From assembly GCF_024721175.1 (NCBI RefSeq), contig NZ_CP099399.1, forward strand, positions 2,170,001-2,234,000: a stretch of 64,000 nt of DNA. Reading direction: 5' to 3'. The translations under genes were made by a program, and so were the position numbers. Positions 16,556-24,041 of the stretch are shown one piece after another. Under the pieces are notes generated by a model that saw only the letters and a list, made by a program, of their open reading frames with translations, made no database searches and was not told the DNA's origin. This DNA is from Rhizobium sp. Pop5 (GTDB taxonomy: Bacteria; Pseudomonadota; Alphaproteobacteria; Rhizobiales; Rhizobiaceae). Every line of letters starts with the position of its first letter. Position 1 is the stretch's first letter.

Positions 16556-17917
16556 ATGCTTTCGGTTATCAGGGAATGGTTTGGCTTCGGCCCGGCCGAT
16601 CACGCACATTCGCACGGCAACGGACATTCTCACGGCCACGGGTCGCATGGTGACGAGGGCGGGCACGGCCACACGCATGGCCTCATCGATCCCAGCATCA
16701 GCTCGTCCGAACGCGGCATCTGGGCGATCAAGTGGTCCTTCGTGATCCTGGCGATCACCGCCCTTTTCCAGCTCGCCGTCGTCTTCTATTCGGGCAGCGT
16801 GGCGCTGCTTGCCGACACCATTCACAATGTCGGCGACGCCGCCACCGCCATCCCGCTCTGGATCGCCTTCTCGCTCGTCCGCCGCCAGGCCACCAAGACC
16901 TTCAATTACGGGCTCGGCCGCGTCGAGGATTATGCCGGCCTCGTCATCGTGCTGATCATTCTCTTCAGCGCGCTCGTCGCCGGCTATGAGGCGATCGACC
17001 GGCTGATCAATCCGCAGCCGATCACCCAGCTTGCCGCCGTCGCCATCGCCGGCGTCGTCGGCTTCATCGGCAATGAGGCGGTCGCCGTCTTCCGCATCCG
17101 GGTCGGCCGCGAGATGAACAGCGCCGCGCTGATCGCCGACGGCTATCATGCCCGGACCGACGGCCTGACCAGCCTTGCCGTCGTTCTCGGCGCTGCCGGC
17201 GTCTGGGCAGGCTTCCCGCTCGCCGATCCGATCATCGGCCTGCTGATCACCATCGCCATCTTCGGCATCGTCTGGCAGTCGGCGCGCGCCGTCATCACCC
17301 GCAGCCTCGACGGCGTCGAACCCGGCATCCCTGAAGAAATCGCCCATGCCGCCGAGCATGTCCCGGGCATCGACCGCGTGATCGACGTCAAGGCGCGCTG
17401 GCTCGGCCACAAGCTCCATACCGACATCGTCATCTCGGTCGATCCGTCGAAATCCCTCTCCGAGGCCAATGCGATCGCTGGGGCATTGCGGCGCGAATTG
17501 CAGGGGCACCTCCCCTCGCTCGGCAATGCCACCGTGCAGTTCGACGATTACGGCGTCGAGCCTGTTGCCTCTGCTCATGATCACGGAAACGGCCATCACC
17601 ACGCGCCTGATCCTTTCAAGGTGGAGTCGGAGATCGCCACCGGCCTGCTCGAAATCATCGACACCCCGGCCGGCGAGCGGATGCGCTTTACCGTGTCGAA
17701 ACACGCGCCCGGCCTGAACGCCGTCGTCGAAATCAGGCGGCCGCACGGCCTCGAGATTCTGCCGCTTCTGGCGTCGCCAAACGATCACCATGCCCTGCAG
17801 AGCGCCGAAGCGCCCGCCGAGCCGCATGAGTTCGACGCTGTGCTGAAGCTGACCTCCGAGCGCGGCGGGGCGGATCTGCCCTTCCGCATGACCGAGCCGG
17901 AGGGCCACCATCATTGA
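16556..17917 (+). CDS. CDF-family metal exporter
   Basis: 453 residues. A His-rich N-terminus (HAHSHGNGHSHGHGSHGDEG) precedes six membrane segments. The transport site residues are visible as DTIHNVGDA (H and D four apart) in helix 2 and GYHARTDG in helix 5. A cytoplasmic C-terminal domain with VDVKARWLGHKLHTDIVISVD is typical, followed by an unusual extension of about 150 residues with a second His-rich patch (HDHGNGHHH) and a final HHH. Family members export Zn, Co, Ni or Fe by proton exchange. HNVGD/HARTD resembles DmeF-type Co/Ni exporters more than Zn exporters, but the metal is not proven. Confidence 0.9.
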   Translation: MLSVIREWFGFGPADHAHSHGNGHSHGHGSHGDEGGHGHTHGLIDPSISSSERGIWAIKWSFVILAITALFQLAVVFYSGSVALLADTIHNVGDAATAIPLWIAFSLVRRQATKTFNYGLGRVEDYAGLVIVLIILFSALVAGYEAIDRLINPQPITQLAAVAIAGVVGFIGNEAVAVFRIRVGREMNSAALIADGYHARTDGLTSLAVVLGAAGVWAGFPLADPIIGLLITIAIFGIVWQSARAVITRSLDGVEPGIPEEIAHAAEHVPGIDRVIDVKARWLGHKLHTDIVISVDPSKSLSEANAIAGALRRELQGHLPSLGNATVQFDDYGVEPVASAHDHGNGHHHAPDPFKVESEIATGLLEIIDTPAGERMRFTVSKHAPGLNAVVEIRRPHGLEILPLLASPNDHHALQSAEAPAEPHEFDAVLKLTSERGGADLPFRMTEPEGHHH

Positions 17918-17954
17918 GCGATGCGAGAAGCGCCGCTGATGCCGCCGTTGACAG

Positions 17955-17975
17955 CCATCCCCTTCTGGGGGATGG
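17955..17975. promoter_or_regulatory. Putative metal-sensor operator 2
   Basis: CCATCCCC and GGGGATGG are exact inverted half-sites around a 5-bp spacer. The core ATCCCC-N5-GGGGAT is identical in layout to the site at 16503. It lies 8-28 bp before the sensor ATG, after the CDF stop codon, which suggests a separate, self-repressed promoter for the sensor and the two genes after it. Confidence 0.7.
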
Positions 17976-17982
17976 AAACAGC

Positions 17983-18261
17983 ATGAGCGAACCGCACACC
18001 CACGCCACCCACCCCGAGATCGTCAAGCGGCTCAAGCGCGCCGAAGGACATCTGAAGAGCGTCATTGCGATGATCGAGAGCGGCAAGCCCTGTCTCGACA
18101 TCGCCCAGCAGCTTTCCGCCGTCGAGAAGGCGATCACCAACGCCAAGCGCACCCTGATCCAGGACCATCTCGATCATTGCCTCGACGAGACGGTCGGCCC
18201 CCTGAACCGCGACCAGCGCCACTCGATCGACGAATTCAAGACGATCGCGAAATATCTCTGA
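17983..18261 (+). CDS. CsoR/RcnR-family metal-sensing repressor
   Basis: 92 residues starting MSEPHTHATHPEIVKRLKRA; the frame is open further upstream from a TTG at 17914, but the ATG at 17983 gives the normal N-terminus. The all-helical fold shows VKRLKRAEGHLKSVIAMI with the DNA-contact basic face, and metal ligand positions C37 (GKPCLD), H62 (QDHLD) and C66 (DHCLD) plus N-terminal His at 5, 7 and 10. Cys-His-Cys is the CsoR triad; with an added N-terminal His it also matches, as I recall, the nickel sensor InrS. With a NicO exporter two genes on, nickel or cobalt is the best guess. Confidence 0.88.
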   Translation: MSEPHTHATHPEIVKRLKRAEGHLKSVIAMIESGKPCLDIAQQLSAVEKAITNAKRTLIQDHLDHCLDETVGPLNRDQRHSIDEFKTIAKYL

Positions 18262-18265
18262 GGAG

Positions 18266-18703
18266 ATGGTGGACGCGGCCGCCTATGCGGGACTGTTTCT
18301 GGCGGCATTCCTTGCCGCGACGATCCTGCCGATGCAGTCGGAAGCGATCCTCGTCGGGCTCCTGCTGGCCGAGAAGCAGCCGATGTTCTGGCTGGTCACG
18401 GTCGCAAGCCTCGGCAATGTGCTGGGTTCGCTCGTCAACTGGCTCCTCGGGCGCGGCTTGGAGCGCTTTCGCGGGCGGCGATGGTTTCCAGTCAGCCCGA
18501 ATGCGCTCGACAGGACGCAGGCCTGGTACCGTAAATACGGGCGATGGCTGCTGCTCGGCAGTTGGCTCCCCATCGTCGGCGACGCAATCACGGTCGCGGC
18601 CGGCGTGCTTCGCGAGCCGTTGCCGACATTTCTGCTCCTCGTTACGATTTCCAAGGCCGGGCGGTACCTCGTACTTGCCGCGGCGACGATGGGCCTGACA
18701 TGA
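18266..18703 (+). CDS. YqaA-like membrane protein (VTT/DedA-related)
   Basis: 145 residues, with the ATG 4 bp after the sensor stop codon. It has three or four membrane segments, the segment LPMQSEAILVGLLLAEKQ, GNVLGSLVNWLLGRG and RYGRWLLLGSWLPIVGDAITVAAGVLR-like C-terminal region (here KYGRWLLLGSWLPIVGDAIT), all typical of the small YqaA branch of the SNARE-associated/DedA family. Family members act in membrane lipid or envelope maintenance. Its place between a metal sensor and a metal exporter suggests co-regulation, but a transport role is unproven. It overlaps the next gene by 4 bp (ATGA). Confidence 0.85.
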   Translation: MVDAAAYAGLFLAAFLAATILPMQSEAILVGLLLAEKQPMFWLVTVASLGNVLGSLVNWLLGRGLERFRGRRWFPVSPNALDRTQAWYRKYGRWLLLGSWLPIVGDAITVAAGVLREPLPTFLLLVTISKAGRYLVLAAATMGLT

Positions 18704-19425
18704 TGTTCTGGCAAGCGATCATCGAATACCAGCGCGAGATCTATCTCGCCTTCGCCGGTCAGATCAAGGCGTTCGCGGCAGGCGGCGGCTGGCTGCCTTT
18801 CCTCGGCTTCCTGCCGATGGGCGTCGCCTTCGGTGCCGTCCACGCCATGACGCCGGGGCACAGCAAGTCGGTTCTCGCCACCTATCTGGCCGGCTCCTCG
18901 GCCAGAGCCCATCGCGCGCTTCTCGTCTCCATGGCCTTGTCTTTCACCCACGTCGGAATGGCTGTCGTCATCGCGCTTCTCGCCCTGCCGCTGGTCTCGT
19001 ATTCCTTCGCCGATGCGGGCTCGGCGCCGCTCCTGGAAGTGCTGAGCCGCGGCCTGCTCGGCGTCATCGGCGGCTGGATGCTGTGGCGGGCGCTCTTCCG
19101 CCCCGCCCATATCCATTCGCATGGCGAGGGCGTGATCGTCGGCTTCATGGCCGGCCTGGTCCCCTGCCCGCTGACGCTCTTCGTGATGACCTTCGCGATG
19201 ATCCATCAGGTGGTGGTGACCGGCATCCTCTTCGCCGTCACCATGATGCTCGGCGTCGGCCTGACCTTGTCCGCCGTCGCCCTGCTCGCCGTCTTCTTCC
19301 GCGAGCGCCTCGCCCATCTCCTGAAGACCCGACCGCGGCTGCTCGCCGCGGTATCGAAATCGGCCGAAGCCACCGCCGGCGCCATCCTCCTCACCGTCGC
19401 CATCCACGAACTCGTCACGGCGTGA
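18700..19425 (+). CDS. NicO-family nickel/cobalt exporter
   Basis: 241 residues from ATG 18700, which overlaps the preceding stop codon; a second Met follows directly. About six membrane segments. The motifs FGAVHAMTPGHSKSVLATYL (helix 1-2), the HIHSHGEG loop and FMAGLVPCPLTLFVM are the hallmarks of NicO/RcnA-type exporters. Such proteins export Ni and Co and are commonly controlled by RcnR/CsoR-family sensors, which fits the sensor two genes upstream. It is the last gene of the operon; a HxlR gene converges from the other side. Confidence 0.9.
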   Translation: MMFWQAIIEYQREIYLAFAGQIKAFAAGGGWLPFLGFLPMGVAFGAVHAMTPGHSKSVLATYLAGSSARAHRALLVSMALSFTHVGMAVVIALLALPLVSYSFADAGSAPLLEVLSRGLLGVIGGWMLWRALFRPAHIHSHGEGVIVGFMAGLVPCPLTLFVMTFAMIHQVVVTGILFAVTMMLGVGLTLSAVALLAVFFRERLAHLLKTRPRLLAAVSKSAEATAGAILLTVAIHELVTA

Positions 19426-19464
19426 CGGCCGGCTGACGGCACATCCTCCAATATCGCCTTTTGC

Positions 19465-19986
19465 TTACGCCGCTCCCGCCGTCATCCTCCCGCGCACCTC
19501 CAGAAATGCCGCCGTCAGCTTTGCCAGCACGGGTGACGTGACCGTTCCATTCGCCCCGCCGACCGGATCGACGATGTGGATCTGCCTGAGATCGTCCATG
19601 AACTCGTCCCAAAGCGGCTGCCCGCCTTCCTCCAGCAGCTCGGCGCGGATGCTGAGATCCTCCGTCACCGGCAGGTGACGCCGTCCCCAGGCGCCGATCA
19701 TGGCGAAGAGCGGCACGAGCTGGATTGCCGGCTCGGTCAGGCTGTAGATCGCCTTCTGGCTGTGGCTCGGATCGTCCCGCTTGCTGATGAAGCCGAGCGA
19801 CAGCAGCCGCTTCAGCCGCGCCGCCAGGATGTTGGAGGCGATTCCCTCCTGCGAATGATTGAGCAGATCGCGGAAATGCCGGCGGTTGCCGAACATGATG
19901 TCGCGGATGATAATCAGGCTCCACCGGTCGCCAAGCACCTCCATCGTCAGGTTGATCGGGCAGCCCGACCGCAATTCTATGTCCAC
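19465..19986 (-). CDS. HxlR-family transcriptional regulator
   Basis: 173 residues starting MDIELRSGCPINLTMEVLGD. The winged helix carries the HxlR signature: Cys near residue 9, EVLGDRWSLIIIRDIMFGNRRHFRDLL and GIASNILAARLKRLLSLGFI. The C-terminal third is longer than the usual 110-120 residues and may hold a ligand or dimer region. It is divergent from the DHFR-like gene, the common layout in which HxlR represses a neighbour in response to aldehydes, quinones or oxidants. Confidence 0.9.
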   Translation of the reverse strand: MDIELRSGCPINLTMEVLGDRWSLIIIRDIMFGNRRHFRDLLNHSQEGIASNILAARLKRLLSLGFISKRDDPSHSQKAIYSLTEPAIQLVPLFAMIGAWGRRHLPVTEDLSIRAELLEEGGQPLWDEFMDDLRQIHIVDPVGGANGTVTSPVLAKLTAAFLEVRGRMTAGAA

Positions 19987-20004
19987 GTCGCATCTCCTGC
20001 AAAA

Positions 20005-20050
20005 ACCAGTTGCATTATAGGATCACTTGTGCGAGAAGACAACCAGTTTC
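20005..20050. promoter_or_regulatory. Direct repeats in the HxlR/DHFR-like promoter
   Basis: ACCAGTTGC at 20005-20013 recurs as ACCAGTTTC at 20042-20050, 37 bp apart, in the divergent intergenic region. They are candidate HxlR contact sites. The spacing is between three and four helical turns. Evidence is only the repeat and its position. Confidence 0.35.
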
Positions 20051-20075
20051 AATTCGCAACCAGATGGAGGAAGTC

Positions 20076-20717
20076 ATGTCCAAAGTGCGTGTCGCAGGAT
20101 TTTCCGTTTCCGTGGATGGTTTCGGCGCCGGGCCGGAGCAAAGCCTCAATGATCCCTTGGGAAAGCGGGGCCCGGAAATGTTCCAATGGTTCTTCCACAC
20201 CCGCACCTTCCGCGCGATGATGGGCAAGGACGACGGCTCGACAGGCATCGACGAGGATTATGCCTCGCGCGCCATGGCCAATTTCGGCGCCTTCATCCTC
20301 GGCCGCAACATGTTCGGCCCCATCCGCGGCGAGTGGCCGGACGATGCCTGGAAGGGCTGGTGGGGTCCGAACCCGCCTTACCACGCGCCGACCTATATCC
20401 TGACGCATTATCCGCGCGAGCCGATCGTCATGGAGGGCGGCACCACCTTCCACTTCGTCACCGGCGGCATTCACGAGGCGCTCGACAAGGCGAAGGCTGA
20501 TGCCGGTGGCAAGGACGTCAAGATCGGAGGCGGGGTTGCGACCGTCCGCCAATATTTGCAGGCGGACCTCGTCGACGAGCTGCATTTCGCCGTCTCCCCC
20601 GTCGTGCTCGGCCAGGGCGAGGCGATGTTTACCGGCATCGACCTGCCCGCTCTGGGCTTCCGCGTCACCGAACATGTCGCAAGCGAACACGCCACGCATA
20701 TCGTGTTGGCGAAATAA
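20076..20717 (+). CDS. Dihydrofolate-reductase-like (RibD C-terminal fold) protein
   Basis: 213 residues starting MSKVRVAGFSVSVDGFGAGP; GGAGG stands five bases before the ATG. The fold is that of DHFR/RibD-C: the first strand and SVDGF motif, FGAFILGRNMFGPIRGEW, YILTHYPREPIVMEGGTTFHFV, and KIGGGVATVRQYLQADLVDELHFAVSPVVLGQGEAMF. This subfamily consists of NADPH-dependent reductases of unknown substrate that are common in soil bacteria. It is likely under control of the divergent HxlR regulator. It is not expected to be the essential folate enzyme. Confidence 0.85.
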   Translation: MSKVRVAGFSVSVDGFGAGPEQSLNDPLGKRGPEMFQWFFHTRTFRAMMGKDDGSTGIDEDYASRAMANFGAFILGRNMFGPIRGEWPDDAWKGWWGPNPPYHAPTYILTHYPREPIVMEGGTTFHFVTGGIHEALDKAKADAGGKDVKIGGGVATVRQYLQADLVDELHFAVSPVVLGQGEAMFTGIDLPALGFRVTEHVASEHATHIVLAK

Positions 20718-20727
20718 CACCTTCGGC

Positions 20728-20752
20728 GCCGGCGGCTCCAACGGCCGCCGGC
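20728..20752 (+). terminator. Hairpin after the DHFR-like gene
   Basis: GCCGGCGGC and GCCGCCGGC form a 9-bp stem with a 7-nt loop, 11 bp after the stop codon. There is no T-run, so Rho-independent termination is uncertain; RNA-end stabilisation is the alternative. Confidence 0.55.
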
Positions 20753-20921
20753 ATCGTCCCTCGCGCAGGCAGATCCGCCGTCGCTGACGGTACAATACCG
20801 CTCGGTTTGAGTTAGCTGTGGTGTTCCCGCGGGATCAGCGTAGAATGACAGCATCGGCCCATCAGAATATTCGGCGGGACCGCTTGGGAGTTCATACGTG
20901 CTCTTGCCATTAACGGAGGGC

Positions 20922-21131
20922 ATGACATTGCTTCAATCGCTCATTTCCCTCGATGACAGCGAGATAAATCTCGTCACTGACGCCGTTCAGCAATGGTGCA
21001 GCGAGAAGAAGCTCGACATCGAGAGCACCGAAGGCCGCCGCGCCATTACCATCGCGGTCGATCTGGTCCAGACCAATATCGCGCCGGAGAAGCTTTTAGC
21101 CGAACTGTCGCAGCAGATGGACCGCCGGTAG
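20922..21131 (+). CDS. Unknown small conserved-looking protein
   Basis: 69 residues if begun at ATG 20922 (MTLLQSLISLDDSEINLVTD). The start is unclear: GGAGGG ends one base before this ATG, too close, so TTG 20928 (7-base spacing) or GTG 20898 (with GGGAG seven bases upstream) are alternatives. The protein is helical and acidic, with VTDAVQQWCSEKKLDIESTEGRRAITIAVDLV. I recognise no named domain; it looks like the small cytosolic proteins common in rhizobia. Nothing in the neighbourhood hints at function. Confidence 0.6.
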   Translation: MTLLQSLISLDDSEINLVTDAVQQWCSEKKLDIESTEGRRAITIAVDLVQTNIAPEKLLAELSQQMDRR

Positions 21132-21264
21132 AGCCATCGCGTCCACTTCAGAGAGCTTCGTGTTGAGGCGCCCGCTAGGGGCCTCGAAAAGCGAGGCGCG
21201 CCGGGCATACACATCACCTGCCTTTCGCTTGGCGCTCAAGGCGCTCGTCGCAGACGCTCCTCAG

Positions 21265-21422
21265 CCCCCTCATCTGCCTGCCGGCATCTTCTCCCCGCTG
21301 GGGAGAAGGGAATCGTGGCAGCGCCTCGCTCCCTTTGACAAGCCGGCTAAAGGAATGATGGCCTTGCAGCTTGGGTCCCTTCTCCCCGGCGGGGAGAAGA
21401 TGCCGGCAGGCAGATGAGGGGG
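21265..21422. repeat. Paired intergenic repeat, family 1
   Basis: Exact 32-bp inverted arms at 21265-21296 and 21391-21422 enclose 94 bp. Each arm contains its own small palindrome around CTTCTCCCC/GGGGAGAAG. Flanking sequence on both outer sides (for example TAGGAGCGAATGC) also belongs to the repeat, shared with the single copy at 4966. The gap 21132-21521 holds nothing else that I can support. This resembles the two-palindrome RIME-type elements of rhizobia. Confidence 0.85.
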
Positions 21423-21521
21423 TGAGCGACGATAGGAGCGAATGCACGAAGCGAAAGCGAAGGCAAGAATGGACAACGACGCTCCCATATTCGAAGAGCC
21501 TGTCCAGACCCCCATCGGTTC

Positions 21522-22166
21522 CTACGCTCCTAGCCCGCCAGCCTCGAGCTTTTCCAGATAGGCACAGAACATGTTGGCCATGGCGTCGGCATAGGCTTCG
21601 ATTTCGGTAGGGCTTCGCGCGGCCTCGGAGAACTGCTTTCCCACTGTGCCGAGCGTCGTGGAGATCAGGTCGCCGGCGAGTTCCCGCGTCGCCTCAGGCG
21701 CGCGGGGCAGCGCTTCGCGCATGAACTGCTCGACGAAGCGGTCTCCCGCTGCCCTTGCCGCCTGTGCTTCCGGCGCATCGCGATAAAGGGGCGCTGCGTC
21801 ATGGAGCGCCACGCGCATCGCCGCTTCCTCGCATTCCGAGCGCAGGAAGGCGTGGACCAGGCTGCGCAGCCGTGCGAGCGGCGGCTTTTGCGCATCGGCA
21901 AGAATATCGCCGAGCATGTCGGTGGTCTGACGCCACTCGTCGCTCTGCAGCCGGAAGAGGATCGCCGCCTTGTTGGGGAAATACTGGTAGAGCGATCCGA
22001 TGCTGACGCCCGCCCTTTCGGCCACCCGCGCCGTGGTGAAACGCTGCGCGCCTTCCCGCGCCAAAACCTGAGCAGCGGCATCCAGGATCGCCGTCACGAG
22101 TTCGCTCGAGCGGGTCTGCTGGGGCTGTTTTCGCGAGGAAATCTGGGCTCTTGGGCGATCGGTCAT
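21522..22166 (-). CDS. TetR-family regulator
   Basis: 214 residues from the ATG at 22166 (MTDRPRAQISSRKQPQQTRS); the frame is open further upstream but that would cover the divergent promoter. The helix-turn-helix is clear: ILDAAAQVLAREGAQRFTTARVAERAGVSIGSLYQYFPNKAAI. The C-terminal ligand domain is helical. It is divergent from the O-methyltransferase gene with about 95 bp between, so that gene is the likely target. An imperfect palindrome ACGA-ATTAC-TCGT lies in the gap at 22198-22210. Confidence 0.88.
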   Translation of the reverse strand: MTDRPRAQISSRKQPQQTRSSELVTAILDAAAQVLAREGAQRFTTARVAERAGVSIGSLYQYFPNKAAILFRLQSDEWRQTTDMLGDILADAQKPPLARLRSLVHAFLRSECEEAAMRVALHDAAPLYRDAPEAQAARAAGDRFVEQFMREALPRAPEATRELAGDLISTTLGTVGKQFSEAARSPTEIEAYADAMANMFCAYLEKLEAGGLGA

Positions 22167-22261
22167 GGCAGCGCTCGGCAATGCGAATAGCAGATGCGAC
22201 GAATTACTCGTATTTTCCATCCCACGCAAGAACCTGCGGATTTCAAAAGGAGACGACCGAA

Positions 22262-22915
22262 ATGACGACGCTGACCACTGCCCCACTGGCTCCCCTGCTC
22301 GACCGCCTGTTTGAAGAAGCTGCGGCCGCACCCGGCCCCGCGGCATCGGGATTGTCAAGCGACGAGCGGATGCGCCTGATCGGCAGCAAGACCGGATATA
22401 TCGAGCTTTACGGGCGCTTGAAGGATCTCTGGCTGCCCGTTTCCAGGGAGGCCGGGGCGCTGCTTTACATGCTGGCGCGCAGCAGCCGCGCAAGCGTGAT
22501 CGTCGAATTCGGCACATCCTTCGGCATCTCGACCCTCTATCTCGCCGCCGCCTTGCGCGACAATGGCGGCGGTCGGCTGATCACGAGTGAGTTCGAGCCG
22601 TCGAAGCTCGCCCGCGCCCGGGCCAACCTGACGGCCGGCGGCCTCATCGACCTGGTGGAGATGCGCGAAGGCGATGCCCTGCAGACGCTGAGCACGGACC
22701 TGCCCGAGACAATCGACCTGCTGTTCCTGGACGGAGCAAAACCGCTCTATCGCGATATTCTCGAGCTGGTCGAAGACCGGCTGAGACCGGGCGCGCTTGT
22801 TGTCGCCGACAACGCAGACGTCAGCCCCGAATATCTCGCCCACGTGCGCTCGCCGGCGTCAGGCTATCTGTCGACGCCATTTGCGGAGGATATCGAGCTG
22901 TCGATGCGCATGTGA
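22262..22915 (+). CDS. O-methyltransferase (class I, SAM-dependent)
   Basis: 217 residues starting MTTLTTAPLAPLLDRLFEEA; AAGGAG precedes the ATG by a normal distance. Motif I is VIVEFGTSFGISTLYLA, followed by GGRLITSEFEPSKLARARANL (acidic residue binding the SAM ribose), EMREGDALQTL and IDLLFLDGAKPLYRDILELVEDRLRPGALVVADN. This matches the catechol-O-methyltransferase-like family, which methylates hydroxyl groups of small aromatic compounds. A TetR gene is divergent; both may respond to a phenolic or similar compound. A perfect palindrome ends the transcript. Confidence 0.88.
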   Translation: MTTLTTAPLAPLLDRLFEEAAAAPGPAASGLSSDERMRLIGSKTGYIELYGRLKDLWLPVSREAGALLYMLARSSRASVIVEFGTSFGISTLYLAAALRDNGGGRLITSEFEPSKLARARANLTAGGLIDLVEMREGDALQTLSTDLPETIDLLFLDGAKPLYRDILELVEDRLRPGALVVADNADVSPEYLAHVRSPASGYLSTPFAEDIELSMRM

Positions 22916-22930
22916 CGCCAGCCCGGAGCG

Positions 22931-22968
22931 AAAACGCGGCGCATGACACACGTCATGCGCCGCGTTTT
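22931..22968. terminator. Perfect bidirectional terminator palindrome
   Basis: Two exact 17-bp arms (AAAACGCGGCGCATGAC and its complement) enclose a 4-nt ACAC loop. The A-run on one side and T-run on the other fit a bidirectional terminator between the convergent O-methyltransferase and MarR-GNAT genes. Confidence 0.9.
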
Positions 22969-23001
22969 AGAGACAGGCTGGAGGCACGGCCACCCGCCTG
23001 C

Positions 23002-23874
23002 CTAAAGGTGCTTTTCGAAGAACAAATCCGGATAGGGATCGTCGTTGAACCGCTCGATCTCGCTCCAGCCGGTTCTCCGATAAAGCTGCTGCGCCTCGGG
23101 CAGCGTGCTGTTCGTATCGAGACGCAGAACCTCGATCGACAGCGCGCGGGCGATGTCCTCGACAGCGCCCATCAGCCGTTTGGCGAGCCCGAGCCCCCGC
23201 GCCGACGGGGCGACCCAGAGCCTCTTGATCTCCGCAATCCCGCTACCGCCCTTCAGCCCGACACAGCCGATCGGCAGACCGTCCGACATCGCCACCAGGA
23301 AGGCTCCGCGCGGACGGATCATATCCCCGGCGTCGGGATCGCGCGAAAGCGATACGTCGAACCCCCTGGCGAAGCGGCGCGCGAGTTCGCCGTAGTATTC
23401 GCCGAGACAATACCGGGCGTCTTCGTGCCGGGGGTCTTTCTCCTCGATCACGATCTGGTCGCGCCGAAGCGAGGCGGCGACGAGATCCATGGCGCGCAAC
23501 AATTCCTCCGGATGGCGATGGCGCGCCAGAAAAGCCTCCGCCTGCGCGTTGGAAAGCGCTTCATAGGCCTCGAATTCGCATCGCCCGGCTTCCGTCAACC
23601 GGGCAACACGGCGACGCGCATCCTCGGCATTGGCAACCGTCTCGATCAACCCCTCCTCTTCCAGTCCGCGCAGCAGCCGGCTCATCAGTCCGGAGTCGAG
23701 ACCGAGATGATCACGGATCGCCGCAACATCCGACTGCCCCTTGCCGATCGAATTCAGCACGCGCGCCGCCCCCAACGGACGACCGCGCCCGAGGAAAGAC
23801 GTATCGAGCGCGCCGACTTCGGTGGTGACGGCGCGATTGAAGCGACGAACGCGAGAAATGGGATCCGAGTTCAT
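23002..23874 (-). CDS. MarR-GNAT fusion protein
   Basis: 290 residues with two domains. The N-terminal half (about 1-140) is a MarR winged helix (LGAARVLNSIGKGQSDVAAIRDHLGLDSGLMSRLLRGLEEEGLIETV, wing with DARRRVARLTEAG). The C-terminal half (about 150-290) is a GNAT acetyltransferase with EIKRLWVAPSARGLGLAKRLMGAVED, the acetyl-CoA loop, and YRRTGWSEI. Such fusions are known in many bacteria but their substrates are mostly unknown. A 24-bp palindrome directly upstream indicates self-repression. Confidence 0.9.
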   Translation of the reverse strand: MNSDPISRVRRFNRAVTTEVGALDTSFLGRGRPLGAARVLNSIGKGQSDVAAIRDHLGLDSGLMSRLLRGLEEEGLIETVANAEDARRRVARLTEAGRCEFEAYEALSNAQAEAFLARHRHPEELLRAMDLVAASLRRDQIVIEEKDPRHEDARYCLGEYYGELARRFARGFDVSLSRDPDAGDMIRPRGAFLVAMSDGLPIGCVGLKGGSGIAEIKRLWVAPSARGLGLAKRLMGAVEDIARALSIEVLRLDTNSTLPEAQQLYRRTGWSEIERFNDDPYPDLFFEKHL

Positions 23875-23898
23875 ATTATCTGACTTAGGTCAGGTAAT
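23875..23898. promoter_or_regulatory. MarR-type operator of the MarR-GNAT gene
   Basis: Half-sites ATTATCTGAC and GTCAGGTAAT stand 4 bp apart and mirror each other with one mismatch. The site begins right at the start codon, so binding would block transcription or initiation. AT-rich palindromes of about 20 bp are typical for MarR proteins. Confidence 0.75.
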
Positions 23899-24041
23899 TA
23901 ATTCTGTCAATTCGGAAGGCCGAAAGGCTCTTGAGAGCGCGCCCCGCCAGGGACCTCGAAGGACGAGGCACCCAGCCCACGCTTGCACATCCCCATCGCC
24001 TCACCTATGGCAATGCAACTCCCCCATAGCAAGGCCGCACG

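Noticed and set aside
17983..18261. Assignment of the sensor as a pure copper sensor (CsoR)
   Set aside because: The Cys-His-Cys triad alone would allow it, but the N-terminal histidines and the NicO exporter neighbour fit nickel or cobalt better. Left open as a family-level call.
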